A DNA stretch of 64,000 nucleotides from NCBI RefSeq assembly GCF_963678635.1, contig NC_087066.1, positions 66,065,277 to 66,129,276 on the forward strand. The letters run 5' to 3'. Below are positions 33,090-45,429 of this stretch, in pieces (the first letter of the stretch is position 1; each line of letters opens with the position of its first letter). A model generated the notes under the pieces. That model worked only from the letters and a program-made list of their open reading frames with translations. It was not told the origin of the DNA and did no database searches. Source of the DNA: Symsagittifera roscoffensis (Eukaryota; Xenacoelomorpha; Acoela; Convolutidae). The translations under genes and the position numbers were made by a program.

Positions 33090-33103
33090 CTGGGCCCATA
33101 ACC
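33090..33103 (-). other. Copia primer-binding site, internal initiator tRNA-Met type
   Basis: The plus strand reads CTGGGCCCATAACC directly beside the 5' LTR. This equals the anticodon arm of metazoan initiator tRNA-Met, so the minus-strand RNA would pair with an internal tRNA segment and not its 3' end. Drosophila copia is known to prime in this way from a cleaved initiator tRNA half. Confidence 0.8.
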
Positions 33104-33441
33104 TGTTAAGATTCAGAGTTAGAGCAAGTAGGACTAGGGGATAGAGGTTTGAGAGTTATCTGAGGTTTCAACTGAGGAGAGAGAAGAGATACTGATTGTT
33201 GAAGAATGAATTGAGATTGTGTTTATAAAATGACACGACAAACTGAGCATCAAATAGTACCAGTTAATTAATTACCAGTTAATTAATTAGTTTATCAAAT
33301 ACCAGCAGACCAGTTGACCTTGTCTGAGTGCATTGAGTTTTATACCAGTTGACCTTTAATTAGGTTTCTATTGCTCAAGTCTGACCTTGAGTTTGGTCTG
33401 GTATTTCACTAGTCTGGCATTGAGCTCGTCTGTCCTCAACA
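33104..33441 (-). repeat. 5' LTR of the Copia element
   Basis: It is the same 338-bp sequence as the 3' LTR. The right target duplication CAGGC follows at 33442-33446. The short leader between this LTR and the ORF start holds the primer-binding site. Confidence 0.92.
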
Positions 33442-33446
33442 CAGGC

Positions 33447-33894
33447 GAGGAGATTTGAGCGGGGGAGAGTGGAGGGTGGGTAAAACGTGGGGGGTGTGTA
33501 TACTGGAGGGACGATAAAAAAAGACGACAAAGGGAGGTAAATTTGGCAAGGGAAAGGAAAAAATATCAACAAAAAACGAGAAATTAAACAATTTGAAAAT
33601 TGAAAATACCATAACTTTTTTAAAAACTAAATCTTGTTCCATCTGTAACGTGTATCAAGCCAAAAGCGACTGTTAAATTTTGAATATACTGCACTTTGGC
33701 TGAAATTAAAAAGAAAATCATAAAAAAATTGGATTATAATCCATTATATTTCATTATTATCCATTATAATTGATTATATTCGATTAAAATGGACATTTTT
33801 GATTTCACCAAAAAGTTAAATACCATTCACTGTTAAATGATTATAATCAAATGTTATAGAGACTGACTATGAAAGCCCAATTTATTCGATTATT
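33447..33894. other. Spacer after the Copia element
   Basis: A short G-rich stretch is followed by AT-rich DNA with several ATTATAATCNATTATA-like repeats around 33730-33790. No gene is seen. Confidence 0.4.
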
Positions 33895-34125
33895 TAAGAT
33901 CATTTATCCACGAGGGATAGGACCAACATACGAGCTGTACAGCTCATCACGGCGAACCGCTGTTGTGCCCCTGCTTAAGAACTACATGCAATTTTTTTGG
34001 TTATTTTTCTGGGCTGGGTAATGTTGCCTCACCCTCAAGCAACGAGCACGGATCATGGTGGGCCTCGAACATCCGACCTTTCGATTGAGAGGCGGAGACG
34101 TAACCACTTCACCACTGCTCCCCTC
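33895..34125 (-). mobile_element. tRNA-derived SINE
   Basis: On the minus strand, 34125-34055 looks like a tRNA. It has an A-box-like GTGGTGAAGTGGTTA and a B-box-like GATGTTCGAGGCC at normal spacing, ending in CCACC. It is followed by an unrelated body of about 150 bases ending near 33895. A tRNA head plus body is the structure of a SINE transcribed by RNA polymerase III. The arms do not pair well enough for a working tRNA gene. Confidence 0.65.
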
Positions 34126-37100
34126 AATAAAACTCCAGAATGGGTACGCAATAAGCGGCAGTGAAAAGTTTGAATTTTCGAGTTGCAAATACAATCGCGA
34201 ACTCGTTTCGTATTGAACCATCAAAGTTTGATTGTTTTGTTTTAGCAGGGCTGGTTCTGCTCTTAGACTATACTTTTGTAACACCTCGCTATTATGATTA
34301 CAGATTTTAACGATATTTTGTTTCGTCACTATTCATAGTTTTATTGGTGTCCGGTACATAAGACGACAGCACTTAGGACGACACCGAGGGTAACTGACTT
34401 TAATCGAGAACTACTTTTGATTCCCGTAAACAATTTTTGTTACAAATCCTCCTGCTCAATTCGGCGTCGTCAACTTCTGCTGCTCTGATATTCTCCGTTT
34501 TTTTTCGGAGTCTTGGTTTTCGTCCTAATTTTTGTCGGCCTGATTTTCAGTTTTTTTTTTCAAATGCAATTTATATTATCTGGTAAGATTTTCAAGCTGT
34601 TTTTTAAGTTTACTTTTTTGTGATTCAAATAACTTGGTTTTACTTGATTATGTAGGATCATGGTACAAGGAGATTCTTTACAAGGTACCATAGGGGGGGG
34701 GGGTAGTTAATATGATCCATTATGTGCTTTTTAATTCCAGTTTGATAAAATAAGATTTTTTGAAAATGTATGGTTTTTGTTTTTTTTCTGAGATGCGACA
34801 GAAAAGTTTTACCTAGTTTTTCTCAAAAATTACTCTACAGACTTTCAACAAAGGCACCAATTGAAAGGCAATCCTCTGCCCTGCTCGCATGCATATTCCT
34901 CTACACCATACCTCCCTTTCTACAACCATCAAAAATCTCTCTCGGTGAAATATTTGACTAAAGTTTTTGATTTTTTTTTTCAATTTCTAGAATACGATCC
35001 TCCCAAATAAAACATTTTGGTTTCATGCAATAAAACAAGTTGTGTGAACCTCCCTTGTTTAATTGGTCACGCCCTGATTCTTTCACAAAAAGTTTTGGCC
35101 GTCGGAAAATTTTTTTTGATTTTTTGAACGATATTTGAACCTTTTTGTCATTGTTTGAAACTGCGGAGCCAATTCTTAGACTAAATCTTCAATAACAAAA
35201 CCAGATTTTGGATTTTGTTTGGTTTAGGCGGCCAAGATTTACGTCTTGTACAAAAAAGTTTCGGCTTTCTGAAAGTCTTAGCGAACTTTTGAATTTTGTC
35301 AAGTTTGTGTCCCATATTTCATATTTCAAAAATTTCCTTATTTCATATTCTTTCATAATTTAGAAGATAAACACCTCAAGTCTTGGTTTGAATTTTCAAT
35401 ATTACCTCTTTGATCCCGTATCGGACCAAATTTTTAACAATTACAAAACAAGTACCTTTGCTTTTTGCTGGGCCCTTAAATTTTTCGTTTTTTGAGATTC
35501 TTTGGAAAATAATTTCAATATTTTCAAAAGAATTTTTTTTTCAAAAAACAATTTTTTCGATTTGCAGAAAACAAGTACCATTGGAAAAACATCCCAATCT
35601 GCTGTATGCATGCTTACACGCCTTGTCTTTTTTAAATAGCACACTTTGAACAGCATTCGAAAAACACTGTTGGAGACTTTTGACTTATTTTTGAATTTTA
35701 GAACGTTTTTGAATCTGTTTGACTGTTTCTTGAAAGCTGCCATTCCAAACCTAAGATTTTGCACTCAATGAAAAAAAAAGTTTAAATGGAGTTCCCGTGT
35801 ATTAACCGCTACGCCCAAACATTCTGACACAAAAATTATCGTCGTCGGAAAAGTCATTTTTTTTGATTTTCTGAATCTTTTTCGAAATTTTGTCTTTCCT
35901 TGAAAATAACCCTCGCAAGTCTGAGAGTTTTTGTTTCAAACGAGACGACAGGTTGAGTGAAGTTCCCTTGCAGCAGTAGCTATAGCCATTTTTTTCCAAA
36001 CTTTTTTAAATAGCTTTCGGACAAGTCATGTTTGATTTTTTTTTACCGTTTTTGAAACGTTTTTACGCTTCGAAAACTACCCTCCCAAATGCTAGATTTT
36101 GGGTTCAACCAAAAAAAAAGGTTAGGAGCTCACTGGCATAAAATTTACAAAAAAGTTACGACCCTAAGAAATTTCAATGTTTTCTTGTCCATTTTTTGAG
36201 TTTTTTTTCCAGCCGAATACAATTTTCCAAAAACTTTCAGTCTTACTTATTTTATTACAGAATCAACCTGACCATTTCATGCAACATGAGTGCAAAAAAA
36301 TTCAAAAAAGAATCAATTTATATTTCTAATTCGGCCAACTAGGGATAGTTAACACGCGATTTATTTCTTTTTATAACATGTGTAAGCGGCGGATTAATGC
36401 GTTCATAAAATTACATGTCTTCTTATGCATTTTTTTGTAGTTTACATTAGCGTGTAGACGGACAATATTTTTAAAAAAAATGAAAAAGAAACAAGAAATA
36501 AATTTTGCAGAATATTTTGCAGCAGCTCGAATGACAAGTGAAAGTGATCCCAAATAACTCATTAAAGCGTTGTCAAACAACTAATTTAGGATGATTTATT
36601 ATAAAAGGTCGCATATTCAAGTTGAATAGCTGGATCGCTATCTTTATAATTCGAACATTATTTATAATTTATTTCTAGCCTAAGTTTTGGCAAAAGAAAA
36701 GCAAAATTTGATTTTTGAATAACATTTCATCTGGCATAGTATAAACAAAAATTTTTTAGTAGCTGGTACAAGTGATTGAAAATGAAACGAGTAAATTATT
36801 GTTCCGACTTTCGATACGAAAGTAACGGAATATTTGTGCTCGGGGTGGGTTTTTTTTTCTTCAGACAAATTTCGACTTTTTAACTAGCAATTTTTGATGG
36901 AATTTTTTTTATAATTCAAAAGGTATTGTTGTCCTGAGCTTAAATTTGAAAAGATGTTTCACCTGTGATCATTTTTCGTAAAGTTATGAGGGTTTAAAGA
37001 TTGTCATTTTGGCCATTTTGACCAATTTGGGACAATTAACGCGCGATATAATTCGCGCTATTAACGCGTAAGCGGAGATTTAATCCTTCTTATAAATCGT

Positions 37101-38330
37101 TCCAATTGGTTGAACGAAGCTTATTTGCCATAATTGAGTTGTTACAAGGAACGAAATCTATCTTTTTGTAATTTAAATGGCGTGTGGGGGGATGACTTTC
37201 ACAAAAAATTTCAAATTTTAGAGAAAAAAATTTCATTTATTTTTTCTTACATTTCATTTTTTAATGTTATTACTGATCCACAAAACCTTAAAAGGCAGTC
37301 GGAACAAAAAAATTTTATTTTATTTTATATTTTATCATTTTATTTTATTTCATTTAATTTTTTTATGTTATTACTGCTGCTCCATAAAACTTAAAAGGCA
37401 GTCGGAACATTCAGGGCTTCGCCATGTTACGAGCAGTCTTGTGCATATTTATGCTTAATTTAGTCGTTTTCATAGAGTTCTCAAATTTAATGCATGCACT
37501 ACAAAAATATTTCTCAAAATGACCACCTATTGTAACAGTTCACCCAATTTTTTCGTGGCAAAGGAATTGTGCTAAAAAAATGTTAAACTAAGTTCTGTCT
37601 GCGATTCGATTGCTGGAAAAATATTTCCCACAACCATTTGACTGAAAACAAACAAACAAGCAAAAAAGGTCTCCAACGCTGTATAATTTAAGCCAAAAAC
37701 CTGTTAATTAGGAATAGCATTTCAAAAAAAAACGCCACCACTTTTGTAAGAACTAAATTCTATTAACAAATTGAGATATTCGAGCTTTGATAATTCCCTG
37801 AGTTTTTAAGTTTATCTGTTTTTGTATATAAGATCCTACATTTTCAAGATACTAAGCTCAAAGGCATTTTGTTTCAATTTGGTTACACTCGGAGAAATGT
37901 CACGAGTCCTGGAAAGGGTTATGGGAAAATTGCGGAAATGATGGGTTAAATAATAAGCGAAGACAAGAAAGACAGAAAGAAAGGCAAGACTTCATTAGAT
38001 TCATCACGAGACAATTAAACAAAAATTTACAAATTCCGTGGTTAATTGCAATGTTAGACGAAAAAGGAACGCACTTAAGGGGAAACAGTTATTAATAGTT
38101 ATTTTGTATGCAATGCAGTTTCATCATGCTCAGACTAGCCCGGAGATGGTCCTTGTCTCAACCAGCCGTTTATGCGTAGGCGGGGTGGGTTGTAGTATTG
38201 ATGTTAAAAAATGAAGCTAAGGTGTGCATTGGACGCAAAGTAATAGCAAAATTAGTCAATGTCAACTTCAATTATTGCAATTGCGACACACTGACTGGGA
38301 ACCGGCTCTTTTCCAATTTCCCCCTCTCTT
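34126..38330. other. Gene-free AT-rich DNA with degenerate repeats
   Basis: No gene is supported. Between about 35000 and 36250, loose repeats share GTCGGAAAA(T/G) followed by TTTTTTTTGATTTT and TTTGAA blocks (for example about 35100, 35845, 36015), which suggests an old decayed tandem array. Low-complexity A and T tracts dominate. TAACNCGCGAT-like sequence recurs at about 36345 and 37037. Confidence 0.4.
37215..37408. repeat. Roughly 100-bp tandem duplication
   Basis: Two neighbouring units each end in CTTAAAAGGCAGTCGGAAC (about 37288-37307 and 37389-37408), preceded by ATGTTATTACTG and a long TTTTATTTTATTTCATTT tract. It does not code. Confidence 0.6.
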
Positions 38331-38565
38331 ATTTTAGGAGTGAAACACTTTTATTTCACTGAGAAATCTGAAAGTTTAATTCCACTTTCGAACCTAGAAG
38401 TCAATCACACTTATCGTGACCTTTACAGTTTTGCTGTGGAGTTTGCCTTCCGTTTCACAAAGGAAATGATCTGAACTTGAAAAGAAATCAAAAATCTAAT
38501 TGCCAAAAGATAAATTTGAGCTTCAATAATTTTCAAGATTTTTCCTTTTTGAGAAAATTTTTGAA
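38331..38565 (+). repeat. Partial copy of the interspersed repeat found in CBP introns
   Basis: The segment shares, in order, TTCCACTTTCGAA, AAGTCAATCACA..TCGTGACCTTTACA, GTGGAGTTTGCCTTCC and AATGATCTGAACTTGAAAA-type blocks with copies at 48963, 51100, 55883 and 59115. Both ends are missing. It is an 'empty site' copy, without the nested element seen in two of the others. Confidence 0.65.
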
Positions 38566-38879
38566 AAACAAACTAAATGCAACCGTAAAAATAGATGGGA
38601 TCATCGAGCAATGCTTTCTCTTTCAAAAATTTAACTTCAATTCAGAGGTTTTTTTTAAAACTTCAATTATCAAATCTCCAAAACTTCCTGGTTTCCAATT
38701 TTCTTTATTTTAACGCAAAAACAAAACCCTAAAATTTACAAAATTTTTTTGAAATAATTTCATTTACAAAACCATTCATTTTTTAAATTAGGTTTTATAG
38801 ATTCAAAATGTCAGACTCTTTTTTCTCAGTTTGATTCTTTTTATGAAAATTAACCTTCAAAGACCGTATGTAGTGAAAA

Positions 38880-39150
38880 GTTTTTGCGCCACAAGCAACT
38901 TTCCCAGAAAAAAAGGCTCAAAATAACGTTTTGAGCACTTTTTCAAAAAATAATAACCAAAAAATTGCGTTCTTTTCGGCGAGCGATCCAACCCTAAAAT
39001 TTTTAGGCACCCTTAAAGAAGTTTTGAGGTTGGCCAGCCAAAAACGGATCTTGTAAAATTATACCAAATGGGGCAAAAGTAGGAACTTAGCAATCAGAAA
39101 TTAGAGGAGGGAGGGTCGCATCCCCACTCTGCACGCGACTGCATGCCAGA
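38880..39150 (+). mobile_element. Degenerate relative of the hAT-type MITE
   Basis: It shares internal blocks with 4155-4478 (TTTTTGCGCC, GAGCACTTTTT, AATTGCGTT, GTTGGCCAGCCAAAAACGGAT) in the same order but has lost the clear terminal repeats. Confidence 0.55.
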
Positions 39151-41300
39151 AATTTAACACAGAGACAAAGTGTAGCTTCCAAACATTTTCAGCAAAACAC
39201 CAGACTGGAATTTAAGGCTAGCAGACAGAAATTGGGACTCAAGCCACTAATTCGAAGAAAGAGAAATTTAAACACAGAAGCGAAGCTGAGCTTCGCACCA
39301 TTTGCGATACAAATAAGAATGACTATGGCTAAAATCAAACGGAAAAATGAAAGAAAAAAAACATCAAAAAATCGTTTTAGTAAAAAAAAAAATTACAAAA
39401 AGACATCCAAAATATTCCGAAAAAATGGCCTGCACCATTATAAACTCTAAAACGAGCTTGGGGAATGCAGTATAGAAAACAAATTTTCAAAAAAAAAAAT
39501 TATGTGGAACTAAGAAGACAAAAAGCGGACAGTCAATCTAAATAAGCCAAAATCTTCAATTTGCAAAAAAATAAACAGATCTCAACTGGAATCGAACTCC
39601 CGGGCTTTTTTGTCTCAAGCATGAGGGTTACAACTTGGAATGAATCTGAGCCATCGAGCAACGGGAAGCAAGTCCACAAAAAGACGGACAATAATCCGAA
39701 AAAGCACAAAAATACTAGTTTGTAAAAAAAAGTCCGACCGGATTCGAACCGCAAGCCTTTGCCGTCTAAAGTTGTTGTTTTAACTCTACGCCAGATGCGC
39801 CGGATAGTTGAATGGAGTTTAATGCATAATAGCCAAGCAGTAACAAAGCCGAAAATACCTCAGCTGAAACCCTTCATGCCGAAAAAAAAAATCAAAAAAA
39901 TTCTGAGCTTATAAAAATAGAAAGTCCCTTTTCCCCTCAGAGCACACAGACACCCACAAGTTTTTTTTCGGTCGTACCGACGCAAAAAGAGGCCACTAAG
40001 TCAATATTAGTTAAGCCGAAAATTACTATGCCGAATACAAAAGACAAAAAATGAAAACAGGAGTGAAATTTTAACAAATCTAGCTGCTAAAATTACAACC
40101 TTTGTGAAAAGCAAATATCGTTTCGGCAGGATTTTTAAAATACTAAAAGCAACTGCAGTGAAAATTATTTACAGCTTAAATGAACAATCTTTAGATGTGG
40201 CAAATTACCCGACAAAACATAAGCCGACAAATAAAGGCCGAAATTTTTTAAACCGGAATATTTACCATTTGAAAAAAAACGGTCCTGGTCAGATTCAAAC
40301 CCAGGACTTTTGCCGCAGGCGTATTCGTTACCACCAATCTAAGTCTGCAAGAGACACTACAGAATTTAAATTCAGTATGAACCAATGTATATCAGAAGTA
40401 CAATGAGTCCTGTGGACAATGTGTAGAGGACACTGTACAATGAGTCTTGTAACTTTGACCATTCTGTGAACAAAGTTATTTAAGGGAGAAAGTCTAGTAC
40501 CCGATAATAGTACCATTGCTTATCGCAAGAGTAAAAAAGTTACATTTACAAGAACATGACGACGTAACCATTCAAACAGTCATTCAAAAACATACCGAGC
40601 GGTAACTTAAACAGTAAAACCTGAGGAGATTCTATTTGAAAAAATTTCTCGCCCCATTCCTGAAACGCTCGAAACCAAAACAATACACTTTTCGATTAGA
40701 CAAAGCAACCTGAAATGTGATGCAGTATCAAAATAAAATTACAATGCAGGGTCAATTCTATACGGGAAAAAAACCTAGTTCCTGATCACAAGTTCACTTG
40801 CTCCCGAGATCCAACAACTAAATTTGATTAAAGATACCAAAACAAAAACATTTTCGAGACTTTCAAAACCAATCAGTTTAGAGGATGATCGGAATTTTTT
40901 TCTAGGTTTTCAAAGTTAAAAAATTTTCTAAGGTAGCCTCAATTCTTACACAGCCACGCACGCTTAGCATGCACTAAAAACGAGACACAAGTAAAGCAGA
41001 GGACAGATGCTATGCAATTTCCAAATGCTGCAGTAAAATTTCCAATCAATAAAACAATTTTAATAATGAACTTTTATTTGCGAGTTAGGTTAGTAAAAAA
41101 AGAAGGTTCGTGATAATAACCTAAGCTCATGGCTAATGTAATCATGTGTACTTGCTTTTTCTGCTTTCATTTTCGAGCGCTAAAGTGAAACCAGCAGAGA
41201 CCGATATCCGCGTGGTTTTACCAGTTTGTTATTTACCGAATAAATTCTGTCGGCGTTTTTGCTTGCAGCTGTAACAGAACAGTAGAGTTTGCAACAACTG
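39151..41300. other. Gene-free DNA with several tRNA-like relics
   Basis: No gene is supported. Minus-strand B-box-like motifs with tRNA-like context appear near 39590-39650 (GGAGTTCGATTCC), 39727-39800 (GCGGTTCGAATCC) and 40280-40345 (GGGTTTGAATCTG). Each has an A-box-like block at tRNA spacing but poor arm pairing, consistent with old SINE copies. Confidence 0.45.
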
Positions 41301-41304
41301 ACGC

Positions 41305-41760
41305 AGAGGCGAAGCTGTCTTTCACAAACACTTGCTCGAATGCGACTAAAAAGCAGCTATATCAAGTGAAATGATAAAAAAGTAGAAATAAATCTCGGCT
41401 ACGTGTCGGATTTAATTTGCGACTTAGCAAATTTGAGTCTCACGCACTAACCACTCAAACACGGACGCTTTGAATCTCCAAAAACTAGCCACCAATAACG
41501 CAGCTACATTTGCTAAAAAAATGCCAATATGATGCAGCAAAAGTAGCACCAAATACAAAAAGACACAATTTTGCTTGCAATATATTGGAAAGCATAAAAC
41601 CAAATTATGTATATATTATGCATTTCAAAAATATTGGATATACGTTGAGTTGGAAAAGTTCTGAAATTGAGCTTTTTATCATAATACTGCTGTTTAAATC
41701 AAATAACTTTTTTGATTCCTTTGATGAATTAAAAATACATCAGCTGTATTAACTTTTTAC
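41305..41760 (-). mobile_element. Short interspersed element, subfamily A
   Basis: It starts at GCAGAGGCGAAGCTG and shares its order of blocks with 51394-52030 and 53335-53700: AAAGCAGCT.TATCAA, AAGTAGAAATAA, CTACGTGTCGGATT, GAGTCTC.CGCACTA and TGAAATTGAGCTTTT. A degraded tRNA-like block sits in its middle on the minus strand. It carries no ORF of its own. Confidence 0.6.
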
Positions 41761-41889
41761 CAACCAAATGACAAAGCACATATGTTAAATGCTGCTACCG
41801 CAGCCTACCAATTCAAAACTGCCACCAAAAGAAGCATTTTTTTGCGACTTAAATTGGAAAAAAGGAATTTCGTAGTACTACATTTTGCT

Positions 41890-42450
41890 TCGCAAGCGTA
41901 ACAAAGAGGCGAAGTTGCAATTCGCATACACAAGCAAAAATAGGACCGATAACGCTACTGGTAAAAACTGAACGAGTAAGACTTCGAGTCCACAAAATTT
42001 CTTTAGTAATGCACGCCAATCATGAGTCTACATAATTGCAAAGGGACGCAAGCCAATTATGACGCATTAGCAGTACCAGTCATTTGGAAAAAGAAATTTA
42101 CCAACTAACATGCCTCAATTTATAAAGCTGACGCTTTTTAACTAGTATACGAAAAAATTCATTAGAAACATCCGACTCTGCCCAGATTCGAACTCTCTTA
42201 ATTTGTTGGAGTCTCCTTCCCTAACTCTACGCTACAGATCTATGATATTTTGAAGCTAAAGTGCTATTTGTAATATAATAGTCTGTGTTAATATCATTAG
42301 CATAGACTTTCTTAATAGCTGGTTATTGATCAAAAGTGAACATTTTCAAAATGAACACATTTTGTCGCATTAAAATTTGCATTGCAACAAATTTAAAGTC
42401 TTAAATAGGAAAAGATAGAGTTCATACTGTCACACACGCTTTGCTTGTAA
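41890..42450 (-). mobile_element. Short interspersed element, subfamily B
   Basis: The left end is AAAGAGGCGAAGTTGC; the right end is CACACGCTTTGCTTG. A minus-strand tRNA-like segment (about 42245-42180) has A-box TAGCGTAGAGTTAGGG and B-box GAGTTCGAATCTG. The full order of blocks matches 42915-43405 and, inverted, 49141-49680. Confidence 0.65.
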
Positions 42451-42914
42451 GATGACGTTGTATTTGAAAAAAAAATCGATTTATGTAGGTCGACTATCTC
42501 GAGTTTTTGAGCTCTGCGGAAACACTTATGCGCGCATACTTTGCAGAAGTTACCTGCACTGTGGATATTTGTTGGAGGATGAAAAAAGCATTTTATTGAA
42601 GCTACTTGAAAAAATTGTCGACTGACTGTTGGAAGTATCAATGTAATGAAGGGAAACTTGGTTTTCAAGTAAGTTAACATCACTTGGAATGCAGCCCAAG
42701 CGTACCATTGCAAGTTAGCGAACAGAAATGGAGACAAAAAACTTGAATACCAGCAAAAAATCAGCCTTTAGTACTACACTAAAACCAACCAGAATTATTT
42801 TAAAAAAATTTCAATTTTTTCCTTCAAACGAGACAAAACAAGTTGACTAAGCCCATAAAACATAAGCTCAAACCATACAGGCCAAACTTAAACCATAAAA
42901 AAAGAAGAAAAATA

Positions 42915-43405
42915 TAAAGCCAGAGGTAGTAAATGAGTAAAGCTTTGAGTCTTCAAAATTTCTTAAGTGACGCGCGCCATTTATGAGTCTACATAATTGC
43001 CAAGTGACATGAACCAATTATGACGCATTAGCAGTACCAACTAACATTAGCAATTTACCAACTAACATACCTCAATTTATAGAGCGGACGCATTTTAACT
43101 AAAATACGAAAAAGTTTATTAGAAACATCCGACCCTGCCGAGGTTCGAGCCCTCTTGTTTTGCTGCTGGACTCCTTCCCTGCCTCTACGCTACAGATCCA
43201 AGATGCCTTGAAACTAAAGTGCTATTTGTAATATAACAGGCTGTGTTATTTTTTTTAGCGTTGGCTGTACTTAATAGCTGGATCAAAATGAACACTTTCA
43301 AATGAACACATTATTTCGCAATAATTGCATCGCAAGAATATGAGCGACTTAGGTTTGAAAAAAAGAAAGTTCATACTATAACACAAGCTATGCTTGTGTA
43401 ATTAC
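42915..43405 (-). mobile_element. Short interspersed element, subfamily B, left end missing
   Basis: It matches 41970-42450 in order, including the tRNA-like block (minus strand, about 43200-43130; B-box GGGCTCGAACCTCGG). It ends in the small hairpin ACACAAGCTATGCTTGTGT. Confidence 0.65.
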
Positions 43406-45429
43406 AGGAATAAATCAGCTTTTGCATACAGAAAAAAGTTTGCAGCCTAAGAAAAATCCGTATTGTGGCAACTAAGCCTACAAAACCAAAGCAGTCAAAC
43501 AATGTTTCTACAGTGCAATTTTTTCCCGGAAAACAAGTTCAGTTTCATACATAGTGAAAAAGATGAAGTCCAATTAAGCTGATACTATTTACTGAGCGGC
43601 CGAATGAAGCTGTAAAGCAACAAATTAAATATACCAAAAACGGGCCGCTTGCAGTTCAGATAAGTAATGTAGCAACTACGCCGACAAACGAACGTCCGGA
43701 AAATCAATTTCAAACAAAATGAAAAAAAAAACAGCGTCCGGCCAAAATTTTAACCTCAGATCTCAGGGTGTAAATGCAACTGGATCAAATGGGAGGATGC
43801 TGGAAGTTGAGCCTCAAGATTAAATTAAGATCAAATTTTTGCAGATTTGCAAGAAAAAACGTTTACGGGAAAGACTAGTTCCCGATTACAATACAATTGC
43901 TCTAGCAAGTGTCAACACGAACCCAAAAAAAAGAAAATTAAGTACTGAGTGTTACCTTTTTTTCCGCAGAAAATAAAGTGCATTTTCAAACTAAAAGTCA
44001 CTCAATTTTTTCATGTCATTTACACTTTTGTTTTTGGAAAGAAAACTAGCTTTTGATTTGGCAGTTCAATTTGAATCGAACTTAAAAAAATCCCAAGCCA
44101 AATAGCAAAAAATCAACAAAAGGGTAAAATCTAACACAATTTTTCTTATAAAAATTAAAAAAAAACAAGTCCTAAAAAAATGATAAATTACATTGTTTCT
44201 TAACAGATTTTGGCTATAAAACGGATTTTTTTAATTCTAGGCACAATTGATTTATCGGCCAGCATGTCAGATTGATTTCACACACTAAAACTAAAAGCGA
44301 TTTAATAATGATACTTTCACCAGCTTGGTTATCAATATACGTGGTTCTCTCAGAAAGGTTTTGGTTAGTTTTTGTTTAAATTTCTATAGATCTACGTGTT
44401 TGAGTGGGTAGCACTTAGGGTAGAAAACGAGTCAAAGTGATGAAAAATGTTTTCAAATAGAAGATTTAAACAGTCATACTAATAATAATCATAATACAAC
44501 TTGTCACATTAATATGAGAGCTAAGCAGTATTCACATTCCAAATTATCAGAAAATGATGAGGCCCCATTGATGGCGGTGTGTGTCACAACTCCAAATATA
44601 CTTCTTCCCCACTACTTGCTTTTCACTCATTTTTAACGAACTGGAGCACAGAATAGATTTGATTCGACAGTGGATTGACGAAGCACACTCTTCTGTATAT
44701 GACTGCCACTGAGAAAAGGAGAGAATAAAGGATGTTCTGTAAAAAATGTCGACAATAAAGGATGCTATATGGAAAATAGATATTAAATTGTTTCTGATTC
44801 AATTCAAATCAAATGGCGCAAGTGTTGTGGTGTAACGCAAAATATAAATTTTTCAGAACAGATAAGCTGGTTAGAAATTGAGAAGCACGCACAGATTGCT
44901 TGGTTGACTTTAGTTAGGCAAAAGTGGTTGTTATCGTCATCGTCCTCTAATCATCAGCTCGAGAACAGATTAGGGGTGAAGAGTTGACGACAAGCGACTT
45001 GTGCCAGTAGTTGAAATCAGGACACAAAACAGAGCAGAGGCAAAACATGGATTAACTACACTATGAGCAATACAATTTCATTATAGCAAAAAATAAAGAA
45101 AAAGTAAAGGCTAAAATTACATTTGCTAAACGAATAATTTTATAGGGAGACACGTTAAAAATTACAAGTAATGTCACGGCGGTTTCAATAGTTTTCAATA
45201 GTTTCTGTACAACATTTTGCATTTTGGGATGCATATGTTCCTCCATCGGAAGATAAAACCACTCCTTTCGTTCTTGGTCTGAAAGGCTGCGTCAGCCTGT
45301 CTCTTCTCTTCTCTTCTCTTCCCCTCTTGGGGCCAGTTGGGATAAAATTTACAAACTATGGATTATGTAGATAGAAACATGGTAGTGTTGGAAGAAGGAT
45401 TTGTTCATTGCTCTCCTCTATGGGCGACA
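43406..45429. other. AT-rich DNA including the presumed CBP 3' UTR
   Basis: No gene is supported. The part next to 45430 must hold the CBP 3' UTR (minus strand), but I see no canonical AATAAA on that strand in the first few hundred bases; a TATAAA variant lies near 45143-45138. A TCTCTTC microsatellite is at about 45300-45325. Confidence 0.4.

Larger units (their letters stand above)
28569..33441 (-). mobile_element. Complete, apparently intact Copia-class LTR retrotransposon
   Basis: The element is 4873 bp on the minus strand. Its 338-bp LTRs (28569-28906 and 33104-33441) look identical by eye, and it is flanked by the 5-bp duplication CAGGC (28564-28568 and 33442-33446). It has a primer-binding site, a purine tract (GAGTGGGGG, just before the 3' LTR) and one uninterrupted Gag-Pol ORF. 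The order protease, integrase, RT, RNase H is that of Copia (Pseudoviridae-type). Identical LTRs imply a very recent insertion. It is visibly more GC-rich than its surroundings. Confidence 0.95.

Noticed and set aside
39727-39800. A real tRNA gene (perfect B-box GGTTCGAATCC on the minus strand)
   Set aside because: Acceptor and T-arm pairing is poor. It fits a SINE relic better than a working tRNA.
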